Source: Cognataquiflexum gelatinilyticum
Lineage (GTDB): Bacteria; Bacteroidota; Bacteroidia; Cytophagales; Cyclobacteriaceae
DNA length: 64,000 nucleotides
Assembly (NCBI RefSeq): GCF_024813435.1
Contig: NZ_JANAEZ010000002.1
Span: forward strand, 757,280 to 821,279
Direction: 5' to 3'
Part shown: positions 8,861 to 16,940 of the stretch, piece after piece
Numbering within the stretch: position 1 is the stretch's first letter
Layout of the letters: each line of letters opens with the position of its first letter
Translations under genes and position numbers: made by a program
The notes under the pieces: generated by a model
The model's input: the letters and a program-made list of their open reading frames with translations, nothing else
What the model was told of the DNA's origin: nothing
The model's database searches: none

Positions 8861-9322
8861 ATGCCTGGAACATTTTCCCAAATCTATATTCAATATGTAT
8901 TTGCCGTGAAGGGCAGAGAAAACCTCTTGCTAAATCCTTGGCGAGAGGAGGTGTTTAAATATATGGCAGGAATTATAAAAGGTAAAAACCAGAAACCTAT
9001 AATTGTAAATGGTGTAACTGATCACGTACATGTTTTTGTTGGACTTAAACCTGCGATGTCAATATCTGATCTTATCAGGGATGTTAAAAACAATTCTTCC
9101 AACTTCATCAATGAAAATAAATTTGTAAAAGGGAGGTTCGAATGGCAGGAAGGATATGGTGCGTTTTCTTATTCCCATTCCCAATTGGATAATGTTTATC
9201 AATATATTTTAAACCAAAAAGAGCATCACTGGAAAACATCCTTTAAACAGGAATACATTTCATTTTTGAAGAAGTTTGAAATTCAATATGAAGAAAAATA
9301 TTTGTTCGATTGGATTCAATGA
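8861..9322 (+). CDS. REP-associated Y1 transposase (IS200/IS605 TnpA-like)
   Basis: A single-strand DNA transposase/nuclease of the HUH Y1 type. The ATG at 8861 gives MPGTFSQIYIQYVFAVKGR, which matches the usual family start. A longer frame would begin inside the REP repeat. Metal-binding HUH is H55-V-H57 in DHVHVFV, and the nucleophile lies in YILNQ with Y115 and Q119, followed by HHW. The 153-aa length is full, and no TnpB or accessory gene is present. All key residues are intact, so it may be active. The flanking REPs are probably its substrates or products. It sits between two unrelated oxidoreductase genes. Confidence 0.9.
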   Translation: MPGTFSQIYIQYVFAVKGRENLLLNPWREEVFKYMAGIIKGKNQKPIIVNGVTDHVHVFVGLKPAMSISDLIRDVKNNSSNFINENKFVKGRFEWQEGYGAFSYSHSQLDNVYQYILNQKEHHWKTSFKQEYISFLKKFEIQYEEKYLFDWIQ

Positions 9323-9400
9323 AACATGTCACCCCTTCGGGGTTTTTGCTTATGAGATCTTGGTTTTCTATAATCTTGACACCTCTTCGGGGTTTGTCAA
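9323..9400 (-). repeat. right REP pair, inverted
   Basis: Two inverted copies of the core (ACCCCTTCGGGGTTT at 9331 and ACCTCTTCGGGGTTT at 9381) follow the transposase stop. They mirror the left pair, including the ATTATAGAAAA flank in inverted form. Confidence 0.75.
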
Positions 9401-9438
9401 ATCTTGATTTTCACCAAACTCTCGAATCCCTTATCTAT

Positions 9439-10557
9439 TCACTCTTTCAACCTCCCATCCATATCTTTTCTGTCTTTTTCTGGGAATAGGGGGAATTTGA
9501 TGGGTTTGTTGTCGCGGGTAGAGCGGTAGATGGCAGTGAAAAGCTCTACTGTTTTTCGTCCCTCTTCGCCTGTGATGAGGGGTTCTCTTCCTGCAGTAAG
9601 TGCGTCCAAAAATTCCTCGATCTGCTTTTCGATATAATGGACTGTGGGATCGATGCTGTTGAATATCTCTGTGTCTTCTTTGGTCCATTGTTCGATGAGG
9701 TGTTCCTCCCCCGGAACTGTCCAAAGGTCATTGACCGGTGGCCCTGCGATGCCCGATACGCCTGCGATAAACATGGCGCCGGCTTCAGGGGTGACACCTA
9801 CTGAAGCGCCATTGCTGCCGTGAATCTGTACTTTGGTATGGATTCCCGGTTTTTGGCAATTGCTGAGGAAGATGCTTCCGAGGCCACCGTTTTTAAATTT
9901 TACAATTGCTAAAGCTGTGTCTTCGACTTCGATATAAGGATGGGTCATATTGGCCCAAGTACCATATACTTCATCGATTTCTCCCATCAGCCATACAAGC
10001 AGGTCAAGTTGATGTGGTGCCTGATTGACCATCACGCCGCCGCCTTCATGTTCCCACGAACCTCTCCAAGGGTCGGATTTGTAGTATTTCTCATCTCTCC
10101 AACTCAGCATGTTAATGGTGCCGAGGATGGGTCTGCCGATTTTGCCATCGTCAATGGCTTTTTTCAACCTGATGACCGGTTCATAGAATCGCCTTTGGCT
10201 GATTGTTCCCAGTTTCTTGTTGTATTTTTTTCCCGCAGCAATCATCACATCACAGTCCTCCAAAGTTGAGGCCAAGGGCTTTTCGACAATCACATGTGCG
10301 CCTGCTGCCATGGCTTCGAGCGTTGGATCGAGGTGATTTGGATGCGGCGTGCAGACCATGACAAGGTCGAGTTTTTCCTTTTCCACCATCTCCGTGATAT
10401 TGTCATAGGCATTGACTCCATATTCAGAAGCAAAAGATTTTGCTTTGTCTAAAGTCCTGCTGTATACTGCCGCAAAATCCGATGTTGGCAGGTGTTTCAA
10501 TGCTTTAGCGTGGAGGTGGGCTACTTTGCCGCATCCGATGATTCCGGTTCTATACAT
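9439..10557 (-). CDS. Gfo/Idh/MocA family oxidoreductase, cytoplasmic
   Basis: This NAD(P)-dependent dehydrogenase probably acts on a sugar, sugar acid or inositol. The Rossmann motif TGIIGCGKVAHLHAKAL is at the N terminus. VIVEKPLASTLEDCD carries the catalytic-lysine EKP motif at about residue 93, and EGGGVMVNQAPHQLDLL is typical of the substrate domain with its HxxD. There is no signal peptide, unlike the relative at 7192-8565. It lies 10 bases downstream of the zinc dehydrogenase gene on the same strand, so the two probably form an operon for oxidation of one polyol or sugar. The exact substrate is not readable. Confidence 0.88.
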   Translation of the reverse strand: MYRTGIIGCGKVAHLHAKALKHLPTSDFAAVYSRTLDKAKSFASEYGVNAYDNITEMVEKEKLDLVMVCTPHPNHLDPTLEAMAAGAHVIVEKPLASTLEDCDVMIAAGKKYNKKLGTISQRRFYEPVIRLKKAIDDGKIGRPILGTINMLSWRDEKYYKSDPWRGSWEHEGGGVMVNQAPHQLDLLVWLMGEIDEVYGTWANMTHPYIEVEDTALAIVKFKNGGLGSIFLSNCQKPGIHTKVQIHGSNGASVGVTPEAGAMFIAGVSGIAGPPVNDLWTVPGEEHLIEQWTKEDTEIFNSIDPTVHYIEKQIEEFLDALTAGREPLITGEEGRKTVELFTAIYRSTRDNKPIKFPLFPEKDRKDMDGRLKE

Positions 10558-10567
10558 GTTGGTTAGG

Positions 10568-11602
10568 TTAGGGTTGAAGGATTACTTTGTTCAGTCCGGG
10601 TTCTTTGGCATAAAGCCTTTTGAACCAATCTGCACCATCTTCCAATGGGGCTGTAGCGCTAAGCAATGAATCTACATCGACAAGTCCTTTTTCGATCAAT
10701 TCGAGCACAATGCCGTATTCTCCCGCGATGGCACAACTGCCCTGCAACCGGACTTCCCGGGTGACAACAGCCTGAAGCGGGATTTCTACTTTTGGAGAAA
10801 TATTGCCCACCAAAGTCACAGTCGCCGCTTTTCTTACATTTTCAATCGCCATTTTGATCGTCGCACTGACTCCGACCGCTTCGAAAGCGACATCGGCGCC
10901 ACGGTTGTGGGTGAGTGCCAAAATGGATTCATGGATATTGGAATCTGTTGCAGAATTGAAAGTATGGTCTGCGCCGAATTTTTTGGCAAGGGCCAGTTTT
11001 TGGTCATCGATGTCAATAGCGATGATGGTACCTGCATTGGAAAGTTTGAGCAACTGTACCAAAAATAGCCCAATCATACCGGTGCCTACTACCAAAGCCG
11101 TGTCACGGAGGTTTATGGGAGTGAGGTCGATCGCATGTGCCGCGACTGCTACTGACTCCACCATCGCCGCCTGCTCAAAAGTCACCGAATCCGGTAAATG
11201 GTAAAGGATGTGCTCGGGTACAACAACATATTCCGCAAAAGCGCCATGCCTTTTATATTCCTTGGGAGAAACGCCAAGAACCATTCGGCTATCGCTGAGG
11301 TTGTATTTTCCTTTGAGTGTGTACCAATCGTCAAGGTCGTAAACAGTAGAGTCGAAAGTGACCCGGTCGCCGACCTTGTAGTTTTTAACCGCCGAACCAG
11401 CTTCGACTATCACCCCGGATGCCTCGTGTCCCATGATAAGGGGTGGATTTCTCCTCCCCGAACTCCCGTCAAAACCGTGGATATCACTTCCGCAGATCCC
11501 GCAGGCCTTGACCCTAACCAAAACCTCATTGGGTTTATATTCCGGTTCGGGCATGTCTTTATACACCAGATTATTGTAGGATTCAAGTACCAGCGCTTTC
11601 AT
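10568..11602 (-). CDS. zinc-dependent medium-chain alcohol/polyol dehydrogenase
   Basis: A medium-chain dehydrogenase of the sorbitol/galactitol-phosphate/threonine dehydrogenase group. The structural and catalytic zinc region begins ACGICGSDIHGFDG and continues with GHEASGVIVEAGS. The NAD-binding motif is VVGTGMIGLFLVQLL. The usual four-cysteine structural zinc lobe appears to be missing between residues 90 and 120, where GDRVTFDSTVYDLDDWYTLK replaces it. The start at 11602 (MKALVLESYNNL) gives 344 aa, the normal length. A longer frame from 11680 adds a stretch not seen in the family. It is the first gene of a two-gene operon. Confidence 0.87.
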   Translation of the reverse strand: MKALVLESYNNLVYKDMPEPEYKPNEVLVRVKACGICGSDIHGFDGSSGRRNPPLIMGHEASGVIVEAGSAVKNYKVGDRVTFDSTVYDLDDWYTLKGKYNLSDSRMVLGVSPKEYKRHGAFAEYVVVPEHILYHLPDSVTFEQAAMVESVAVAAHAIDLTPINLRDTALVVGTGMIGLFLVQLLKLSNAGTIIAIDIDDQKLALAKKFGADHTFNSATDSNIHESILALTHNRGADVAFEAVGVSATIKMAIENVRKAATVTLVGNISPKVEIPLQAVVTREVRLQGSCAIAGEYGIVLELIEKGLVDVDSLLSATAPLEDGADWFKRLYAKEPGLNKVILQP

Positions 11603-11825
11603 AGTCAGGGGCAATGAGTTAGAAATTAAAAATAAGGGAAATTTTGAAGAAAAGGGAAAGCTTCTGGTCGAATGGAACAATTAGATGCGGAAAGGATTCC
11701 GTTCCATTAATTTCTTTAAATTCTAGTACAAATAAATGGTAAGAATTTCGATGAACGAGATTTATTGAATCTTTTTGTAAACCAATTTTTCGTAAAAATC
11801 CTTACATTCAATTAAAGTTACGGCC

Positions 11826-12047
11826 ATGATTAAAGAAACTGAGTTAAGAAACAGGCTTTCCAAAAAAATCAAACAGATACCTTCAGATAAACTGGAGTTG
11901 TTGGAGAATTTTATCCTTAAGCTTGAAAATCCTGCCTTATATAAAGAAGAGATTTTATCTTTTTCTGGTTCTTGGAATGATTTGGATAAGGATACAGTAA
12001 ATGATTTTACTGAAAGATTGATTTCCAGAAGGGTAAATAGCAATTGA
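11826..12047 (+). CDS. small antitoxin-like protein, 73 aa
   Basis: The 73-aa protein starts MIKETELRNRLSKKIKQIPSDKL and ends with a segment LSFSGSWNDLDKDTVNDFTERL. This form (N-terminal helices, then FSGSW and an acidic helix) resembles antitoxins that normally precede a PIN-domain (VapC-like) toxin in Bacteroidota. No toxin follows: the 208 bases after it are AT-rich and contain no credible frame. It is either an orphan antitoxin or the remnant of a pair. The resemblance is from memory of the family and not a search. Confidence 0.55.
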   Translation: MIKETELRNRLSKKIKQIPSDKLELLENFILKLENPALYKEEILSFSGSWNDLDKDTVNDFTERLISRRVNSN

Positions 12048-12255
12048 ATTAAGAATTTATTTTTTGCCAAATAATGTGTGATATTTAAATACAATTTTTC
12101 GCACTCATTTTAAAACTCTTAAGATCAAATAATGAGTTGGTAACAGAAACAATATCAATGAGTATCCAATATCAATTAATATCTAATAGCATTGAATTGT
12201 ATTTGGAAAGTGTCAGAATTGCAGATCAACCAAAAAATATATAGAACCTCTAAGT

Positions 12256-12825
12256 ATGCCTTCCTATTTCCAATCCCAAACTTTCACCAGTGCTGATTTC
12301 GAATCCAAACTTTTCAAAAAAGGAGAATATGAGTCATGTACATTCAAGGGTGCCGATCTGGCAAATGCGGACTTGTCAGGATCGGTTTTTATTGAATGTG
12401 AATTTTTGGGTTGTAACCTGAGCATGGCAAACCTCTTCAAAACTGCATTTAGAGAGGTGGTTTTCAAAGACTGCAAGTTATTGGGTTTGCGTTTTGACAA
12501 ATGTGAAATTATAGGTCTGGTATTGGGATTTGAGAATTGTGTTTTGGACCATGCTTCATTTTTCAGAACAAAGCTGCAGAAGACGGTAATCAAAAATTGT
12601 AGGTTGAAGGAATCTGACTTTTCAGAAGCAGATTTCAGTGCATCCGTTTTTGACGGTTCTGATCTTTCAGGAGCGGTTTTTGACAATACCGTTTTGGAAA
12701 AGGCTGATTTCAGGCTTGCTTTCAATTTTAATATCGATCCCGACCGGTGCAGGATCAAAAAGGCAAAGTTTGCCCTTGACGGACTGCCAGGATTATTGGG
12801 GAAATATGGGATTGAAATTGGGTAG
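12256..12825 (+). CDS. pentapeptide repeat protein, Qnr/McbG-like
   Basis: The protein is built of pentapeptide repeats of the A(D/N)LxX form, such as GADLANADLSGSVF and SEADFSASVFDGSDLSGAVF, which fold into a right-handed beta-helix. The repeats run from about residue 15 to 165, with a short break around residues 75-100, as in Qnr-type proteins. Members of this group can mimic DNA and protect gyrase, but many chromosomal ones have no known role. The 189-aa length is close to the Qnr/McbG family. It is a single gene with no partner nearby. A resistance function should not be assumed. Confidence 0.85.
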   Translation: MPSYFQSQTFTSADFESKLFKKGEYESCTFKGADLANADLSGSVFIECEFLGCNLSMANLFKTAFREVVFKDCKLLGLRFDKCEIIGLVLGFENCVLDHASFFRTKLQKTVIKNCRLKESDFSEADFSASVFDGSDLSGAVFDNTVLEKADFRLAFNFNIDPDRCRIKKAKFALDGLPGLLGKYGIEIG

Positions 12826-12879
12826 TTCAAGCATAGTTCAAGTCTTTGGACTTGGACTTCCTAATTCACTTCCTGATTT

Positions 12880-13030
12880 TTTTTACCGCAATGGACACGA
12901 AGGTATCGCAATGGTCGCAAAAAGGGGATTTCGAAATTTTATCACAGAGTGCCCAGAGGAAACAGAGCAGCAGATTCATTCATAATTGAATTCATCATTT
13001 ATTTTCCTCTGCGTCTTTGCGTGAGCTAAA
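12880..13030. repeat. possible dispersed intergenic repeat between convergent genes
   Basis: The stretch contains ACCGCAATGGACACGAAGG, repeated wording CGCAATGG(A/T)CGCA, CACAGAGTGCCCAGAGGAAACAGAG and CTCTGCGTCTTTGCGTGAG. Such CACAGAG/CTCTGCG text is a familiar non-coding repeat type in many bacterial genomes. It lies in the gap between two converging genes and has no coding potential. Only one copy is seen here. Confidence 0.4.
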
Positions 13031-13036
13031 AAATCA

Positions 13037-14680
13037 TCACATTTCCTTAAACTCCACCTTGCTTATGATATCCAAGGTCACGTGCAGCATCACTGCTGCC
13101 ACAATGAATATACCCATGCTGACGCCGGTCATCGCAAATATAAATTGTCTAGAAATGACAAACCCAAATACTCCTGCCGCCAGAGAAGGAAGAATTCCAA
13201 ACAAAAACACCCCTCCAATAATAACGGGCTTGATCAGCTTCCGGTCCCATCCTTCGTCAAAACCCACTTGTGTAGTCAGTGTTATGGCAAAGCCGGTCAG
13301 GTAAAATGCTATCATACAAAAGGGAAAAAGGAACATCAATCCCCAGCTCAAATCTGCGATTAGCACTGTTGGGATAACCATAATCACCGACATAATCAAT
13401 GTCTGATAAATATCAAGTTTGATCATGTTCCAGAATTTGGAAGTCCAAGAAGCAGGAATCAAAATGAAATATGGCTTTTTGAGATCTCCAATACTTGTCC
13501 TTCCCATTCCAGCCATAAAGTACATACCAACCATCATGATCAAATAGCCATAAATGATCTTATGAGAAAACCAATCAAAATTGGATAAAATAGCCATAAT
13601 GATGGCAATGGCTGAAAATCCCAAACCATATAGCCCAAATAAAGGGTGAAAATCCTGTCTTGAACTGTGAACGTAATTTCTCCAATACAAAGCCGTGGCA
13701 CCGGTTCCGAAGTCTTTCAGTTCCAGTTTCTTGTTGAGGTTGAGACTTCCTGTAGATTCAGAAGCCTGCTGTTTTCCTTTTGCTTTTTCCTTAACCTCCT
13801 CATTGGATTGGGTAGAATCGAGTACATCTTCGTAATAATATCCTGCGTGGGTCAGTACCAATTGCACAATTATCAAAAAGGAAAGAAGATAAACGCCGAT
13901 AAAGCCGAGGGAAATCCAGATATTATTATGACTGACAAAAGTGATAATTCCACGGCTCCAACCAACCAATGGAAAGAAATCAAACCAAGGAGAACTGATC
14001 CAGGCAAACATTCCCTGCCAGAATTTCTCCGCCATAAGACCTGGGATCAAGATCATCAGGAGAAGGATCACCCCAAGTGCAAAAACCCCGTTTTTGATAT
14101 AACACAAGATATTGTACTTGGTATTGAGGGTGTAGATCAGAAACTTGATTGGTGAAAGAATAAAGAAGAACATGGTCACTCCGATGGACATCAAGATCAG
14201 ATTTAAAGGAGTGAGGTCAAAAACATCATTGAGTTGGGCAGTGCTGTAAATTACAAAAATAAAAGAGCCTCCAAGCGAAGGAACAATTGACCGTATCATG
14301 TAATACATCAATAACTTTGGAGGGGAAACGGGAGAAGTGAAAAGCAAGTTCACATCTGCCATACTGAAGAAACTGATATTTTTCTTTGTGGCTCTATAAA
14401 GCTGAAACATCAAAAAAGCCAAAGCCAAAAGGGTAATTCCCCCGGCAATATTCTGAACAGCAAAATCAACCTGTTCGAATTGCCCGGCAGCGTCCTGAAG
14501 GTTTCCGATTTCCTCGGTATTGATTTCAGACTTTTTTCCACTTCTACGGAAATAGAAAAAACTGAAATAGCCCAATACAAATATGTAAGGTAACAGCCTC
14601 AGGGGATTTCTAAGGATCAGCTTTATATTGTTGACCAGAATAAAAAGGTCTTTGCGGATTAGAAGTTTGAACTCATTCAT
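13037..14680 (-). CDS. ABC exporter permease, 547 aa
   Basis: A multi-spanning membrane protein with about 10-12 hydrophobic helices, starting with a segment near residues 29-45 (LLPYIFVLGYFSFFYF). The central loop around residues 290-320 is hydrophilic and lysine-rich. It fits the putative ABC exporter permease type common in Bacteroidota. Its start overlaps the 3' end of the ATPase gene by 8 bases, so the two are translationally coupled and almost certainly form one transporter. The substrate is unknown. Confidence 0.8.
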   Translation of the reverse strand: MNEFKLLIRKDLFILVNNIKLILRNPLRLLPYIFVLGYFSFFYFRRSGKKSEINTEEIGNLQDAAGQFEQVDFAVQNIAGGITLLALAFLMFQLYRATKKNISFFSMADVNLLFTSPVSPPKLLMYYMIRSIVPSLGGSFIFVIYSTAQLNDVFDLTPLNLILMSIGVTMFFFILSPIKFLIYTLNTKYNILCYIKNGVFALGVILLLMILIPGLMAEKFWQGMFAWISSPWFDFFPLVGWSRGIITFVSHNNIWISLGFIGVYLLSFLIIVQLVLTHAGYYYEDVLDSTQSNEEVKEKAKGKQQASESTGSLNLNKKLELKDFGTGATALYWRNYVHSSRQDFHPLFGLYGLGFSAIAIIMAILSNFDWFSHKIIYGYLIMMVGMYFMAGMGRTSIGDLKKPYFILIPASWTSKFWNMIKLDIYQTLIMSVIMVIPTVLIADLSWGLMFLFPFCMIAFYLTGFAITLTTQVGFDEGWDRKLIKPVIIGGVFLFGILPSLAAGVFGFVISRQFIFAMTGVSMGIFIVAAVMLHVTLDIISKVEFKEM

Positions 14681-15389
14681 CTTTGGTCAATTCTAAAAAG
14701 AGGTCTTCTAAACTTGAATCGCCGGCACTGCTAAAGGCTGTCTTGAGATTAGATATGGTATCATTTCCGATGATATTGCCGTCTTTCATGATCATAATCC
14801 GATCTGCGATTGTTTCCACACTATCGATGAGGTGTGTACTAACCAAAATGGTTTTTCCTTGGTCTTTGAGCTCCTTGAATATTTTTTTGGTGTTTTTGAT
14901 GGCTTTTGGATCAAGTCCGATCATTGGCTCGTCAAAAAACAAAACCTGTGGATCCGGCAACAAGGCACAGCAGATAGAAACTTTTTGACGCATGCCTTTA
15001 GACAGATCACGGCCAAGTTTGTCTGCTTTGTCCGTCAGGTCATAGATTTCCATCAGTTCGGTTGCTTTGTCTTTCCAATCCTTGATGCCATAAGCCTGTG
15101 CAATAAACTGCATGTGTTCTTTGACGGTCAGCAGGTCATAAACATGTGGTGTTTCAGGGATGTAGGAAAAATATTTTTTTGCCGCTACCGAAAGATGGTC
15201 ATGACCAGCGATCTGAATTTCACCTGCGGTTTTGCGAAGCAGACCCACGATACATTTCATCGTGGTACTTTTACCGGCTCCGTTTGGACCTAATAGCCCG
15301 ACCACTTCACCGCCTTGTAATGAAAAACTGATGTTGTTGACGGCGTTTTGCTTACCGTATTTTTTGATTAATCCTGAAACCTCAAGCAT
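14673..15389 (-). CDS. ABC transporter ATP-binding protein
   Basis: A complete ABC ATPase. Walker A is GPNGAGKST (residues 34-42), the signature is LSKGMRQ (129-135) and Walker B is VLFFDE (149-154), followed by PMIGLDP and the switch histidine in VSTHLIDS. The 238-aa length is standard for a stand-alone nucleotide-binding subunit of the CcmA/NatA type. It precedes and overlaps the permease gene and should energise it. A -7-like TACATTTG lies about 32-39 bases upstream of the start, but no -33 partner is visible. Confidence 0.92.
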   Translation of the reverse strand: MLEVSGLIKKYGKQNAVNNISFSLQGGEVVGLLGPNGAGKSTTMKCIVGLLRKTAGEIQIAGHDHLSVAAKKYFSYIPETPHVYDLLTVKEHMQFIAQAYGIKDWKDKATELMEIYDLTDKADKLGRDLSKGMRQKVSICCALLPDPQVLFFDEPMIGLDPKAIKNTKKIFKELKDQGKTILVSTHLIDSVETIADRIMIMKDGNIIGNDTISNLKTAFSSAGDSSLEDLFLELTKDE

Positions 15390-15507
15390 GATGGCGTACG
15401 TAAAAGTTTTTGATCTTCGGCAAATGTAACGCCTTCGGCGGATTTTGGTTTAAGACTTGAAGATAAACGTCGATTTTCTTACATTAACCAACATAATTCA
15501 AGACCAC

Positions 15508-16122
15508 ATGAAAAAAATCATCATTACACTTTTAATAGTACTCAGTGTGAATCTGGCTTTCGCACAGCAAGAAGACAGGTTTAGAGTAGGAATGGATTTT
15601 GGCTTCGCTGTTCCGAAAGCCGGAGGTGGAGGTGCATTATTATATCTTGAACCTAAATATAATTTCAAATCCAACATGAATATCGGATTGAGATTTGGGG
15701 TAGTAGGCATGGCGCGAGACGTGGTTTACAATACCTCCAATGAAACAGTCAAAGGAGAGGTTTCAGGCAATGGATCATTTGCCCTGACTTATGACTATCA
15801 TTTCCACAAAGAAGGAAGTAATTTTGCACCGTTTTTAGGAGCGGGTGTTGGTAGGGCCTTGTTCTCAAACCTAGCTATTGAGGACCCAATAGGTGATGGA
15901 GATGATATTGGGCAGCTTTCTACAAATTCCGCAACTTTTGGAATGGTCCGAGGCGGTTTTGAAACAGGTAAGTTCAGGCTTTCCCTAGATTATAATTTTT
16001 TACCTGTCAGCGATATTGTGGATGTGAGTAACAATGTCATTGGAGAAACTGAGAACAGTTATTTCGGAATTTCGCTGGGTTTTTTTGTAGGAGGAGGAAG
16101 GTGGAGGAATTCCAGTTTCTGA
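15508..16122 (+). CDS. outer-membrane beta-barrel protein, OmpA/OmpW-like small barrel
   Basis: A secreted protein with a clear signal peptide (MKKIIITLLIVLSVNLAFAQ). Alternating amphipathic strands follow and it ends in an aromatic-type C terminus (NSSF). Segments such as YLEPKYNFKSNMNIGLRFG and FALTYDYHFHK look like barrel strands. The start at 15508 is chosen because it begins the signal peptide; an upstream ATG would add 17 residues without that form. The length of 204 aa fits an eight-strand barrel. The ligand is unknown. A strong terminator follows. Confidence 0.75.
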   Translation: MKKIIITLLIVLSVNLAFAQQEDRFRVGMDFGFAVPKAGGGGALLYLEPKYNFKSNMNIGLRFGVVGMARDVVYNTSNETVKGEVSGNGSFALTYDYHFHKEGSNFAPFLGAGVGRALFSNLAIEDPIGDGDDIGQLSTNSATFGMVRGGFETGKFRLSLDYNFLPVSDIVDVSNNVIGETENSYFGISLGFFVGGGRWRNSSF

Positions 16123-16132
16123 TTTAAAAATC

Positions 16133-16175
16133 AAAATCGCATTGGTCTAGAATAACCAATGCGATTTTTTATTTT
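16133..16175 (+). terminator. Rho-independent terminator
   Basis: A perfect 14-base-pair stem, AAAATCGCATTGGT with ACCAATGCGATTTT, is followed by a T-rich tract. It lies about 10 bases after the barrel-protein stop. Confidence 0.88.
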
Positions 16176-16264
16176 TCCCTGAATTTTTTTTCCGTCTCAA
16201 TAAGTACCGCAAAATCTTATTTGAAGGTTATTGAGATTTCATTTTTGTCCGATAAATATTCAGA

Positions 16265-16879
16265 TCAGAATATCAAGCCCCATTTAAGAACAAAGCTGTT
16301 GAAAACATATTCTTCTTTGCGTACCGAAATGAATCCCGGTGGGATGGAAGGATCTCTAAAAGATGAAAATCCAATTTCTTTGGACCCCTCATAAAAGTTT
16401 GCTTCCTGTCTTTTGTATCCAATACTCAAAACCGAAGAATGCTTCCCTTTTTTTGAGTTGCGTCCGATTCCTATGCTGGGGTTCAAAAACAAACCTCCTT
16501 CATACCAGGATTCTGTCCACTCTGTTTCCACTTTTTTTTCCAACATGGTTGAGGCAGCCCCCAAATCCATACCTGCAAATAAGGTATGTCTCTTGCCTTT
16601 GTCCAAAAAACCACGCCAACCCAAACCGATTGGCATCAAGGTAAAATTTGGATAGGTATCTACTCCCAGCAAAAATCCCGTGGCATGGTATTTATTGATC
16701 CACACACCATTCAATGTTTGGAATGAAAAATTTACTCTTTCAGTATATCCTTCAAAATCTGTCTTTACTTGTCCAATGGATAATCCAAGATCTGTTTGAT
16801 TGAAAAAAGTCTTTTCTTGGGAATATGTTTTTCCCAAAAATGAAAAAAGGATCAAAATTAGAAACAGTATTTTCTTCAT
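16265..16879 (-). CDS. secreted hypothetical protein, probable outer-membrane barrel
   Basis: A signal peptide (MKKILFLILILFSFLGKTYS) leads into a 184-residue mature part with alternating hydrophobic and aromatic residues, for example NGVWINKYHATGFLLGVDTY and LFLNPSIGIGRNSKKG. The final residues FVLKWGLIF are typical of a beta-barrel C terminus. I do not recognise a named family. It is downstream of the LVIVD-protein gene on the same strand, with a hairpin between them. Confidence 0.65.
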   Translation of the reverse strand: MKKILFLILILFSFLGKTYSQEKTFFNQTDLGLSIGQVKTDFEGYTERVNFSFQTLNGVWINKYHATGFLLGVDTYPNFTLMPIGLGWRGFLDKGKRHTLFAGMDLGAASTMLEKKVETEWTESWYEGGLFLNPSIGIGRNSKKGKHSSVLSIGYKRQEANFYEGSKEIGFSSFRDPSIPPGFISVRKEEYVFNSFVLKWGLIF

Positions 16880-16897
16880 CGTCTAGTTTTTGAAAGG

Positions 16898-16933
16898 ACT
16901 TCAAACCCTCCGGGGTTTTTAACCCTTGAAGTT
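16898..16933. repeat. hairpin-forming intergenic repeat
   Basis: An outer stem ACTTCAA/TTGAAGT encloses an inner stem AAACCC/GGGTTT. The pattern resembles small REP-like repeats of Bacteroidota. It is different from the REPs around the transposase. It does not have the T tract expected of a terminator on the minus strand. Confidence 0.5.
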
Positions 16934-16940
16934 TTTTTTA

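Larger units (their letters stand above)
8778..9400 (+). mobile_element. REP-bounded Y1 (HUH) transposase unit
   Basis: The unit runs from a pair of REP palindromes (8785-8800 and 8837-8852) through the transposase gene to an inverted REP pair (9331-9343 and 9381-9393). The outer members share ATTATAGAAAA next to the palindrome (in inverted form TTCTATAAT on the right), so the two ends are imperfect inverted repeats of roughly 80 bases. This is the arrangement known for REP-associated tyrosine transposases. Confidence 0.75.

Noticed and set aside
12256..12825. Pentapeptide protein as a quinolone-resistance determinant
   Set aside because: Fold and length resemble Qnr, but chromosomal pentapeptide proteins are common and no gyrase-specific loop could be verified.
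16898..16933. Terminator of the LVIVD lipoprotein gene
   Set aside because: The hairpin lacks a T tract on the minus strand; treated as a repeat.
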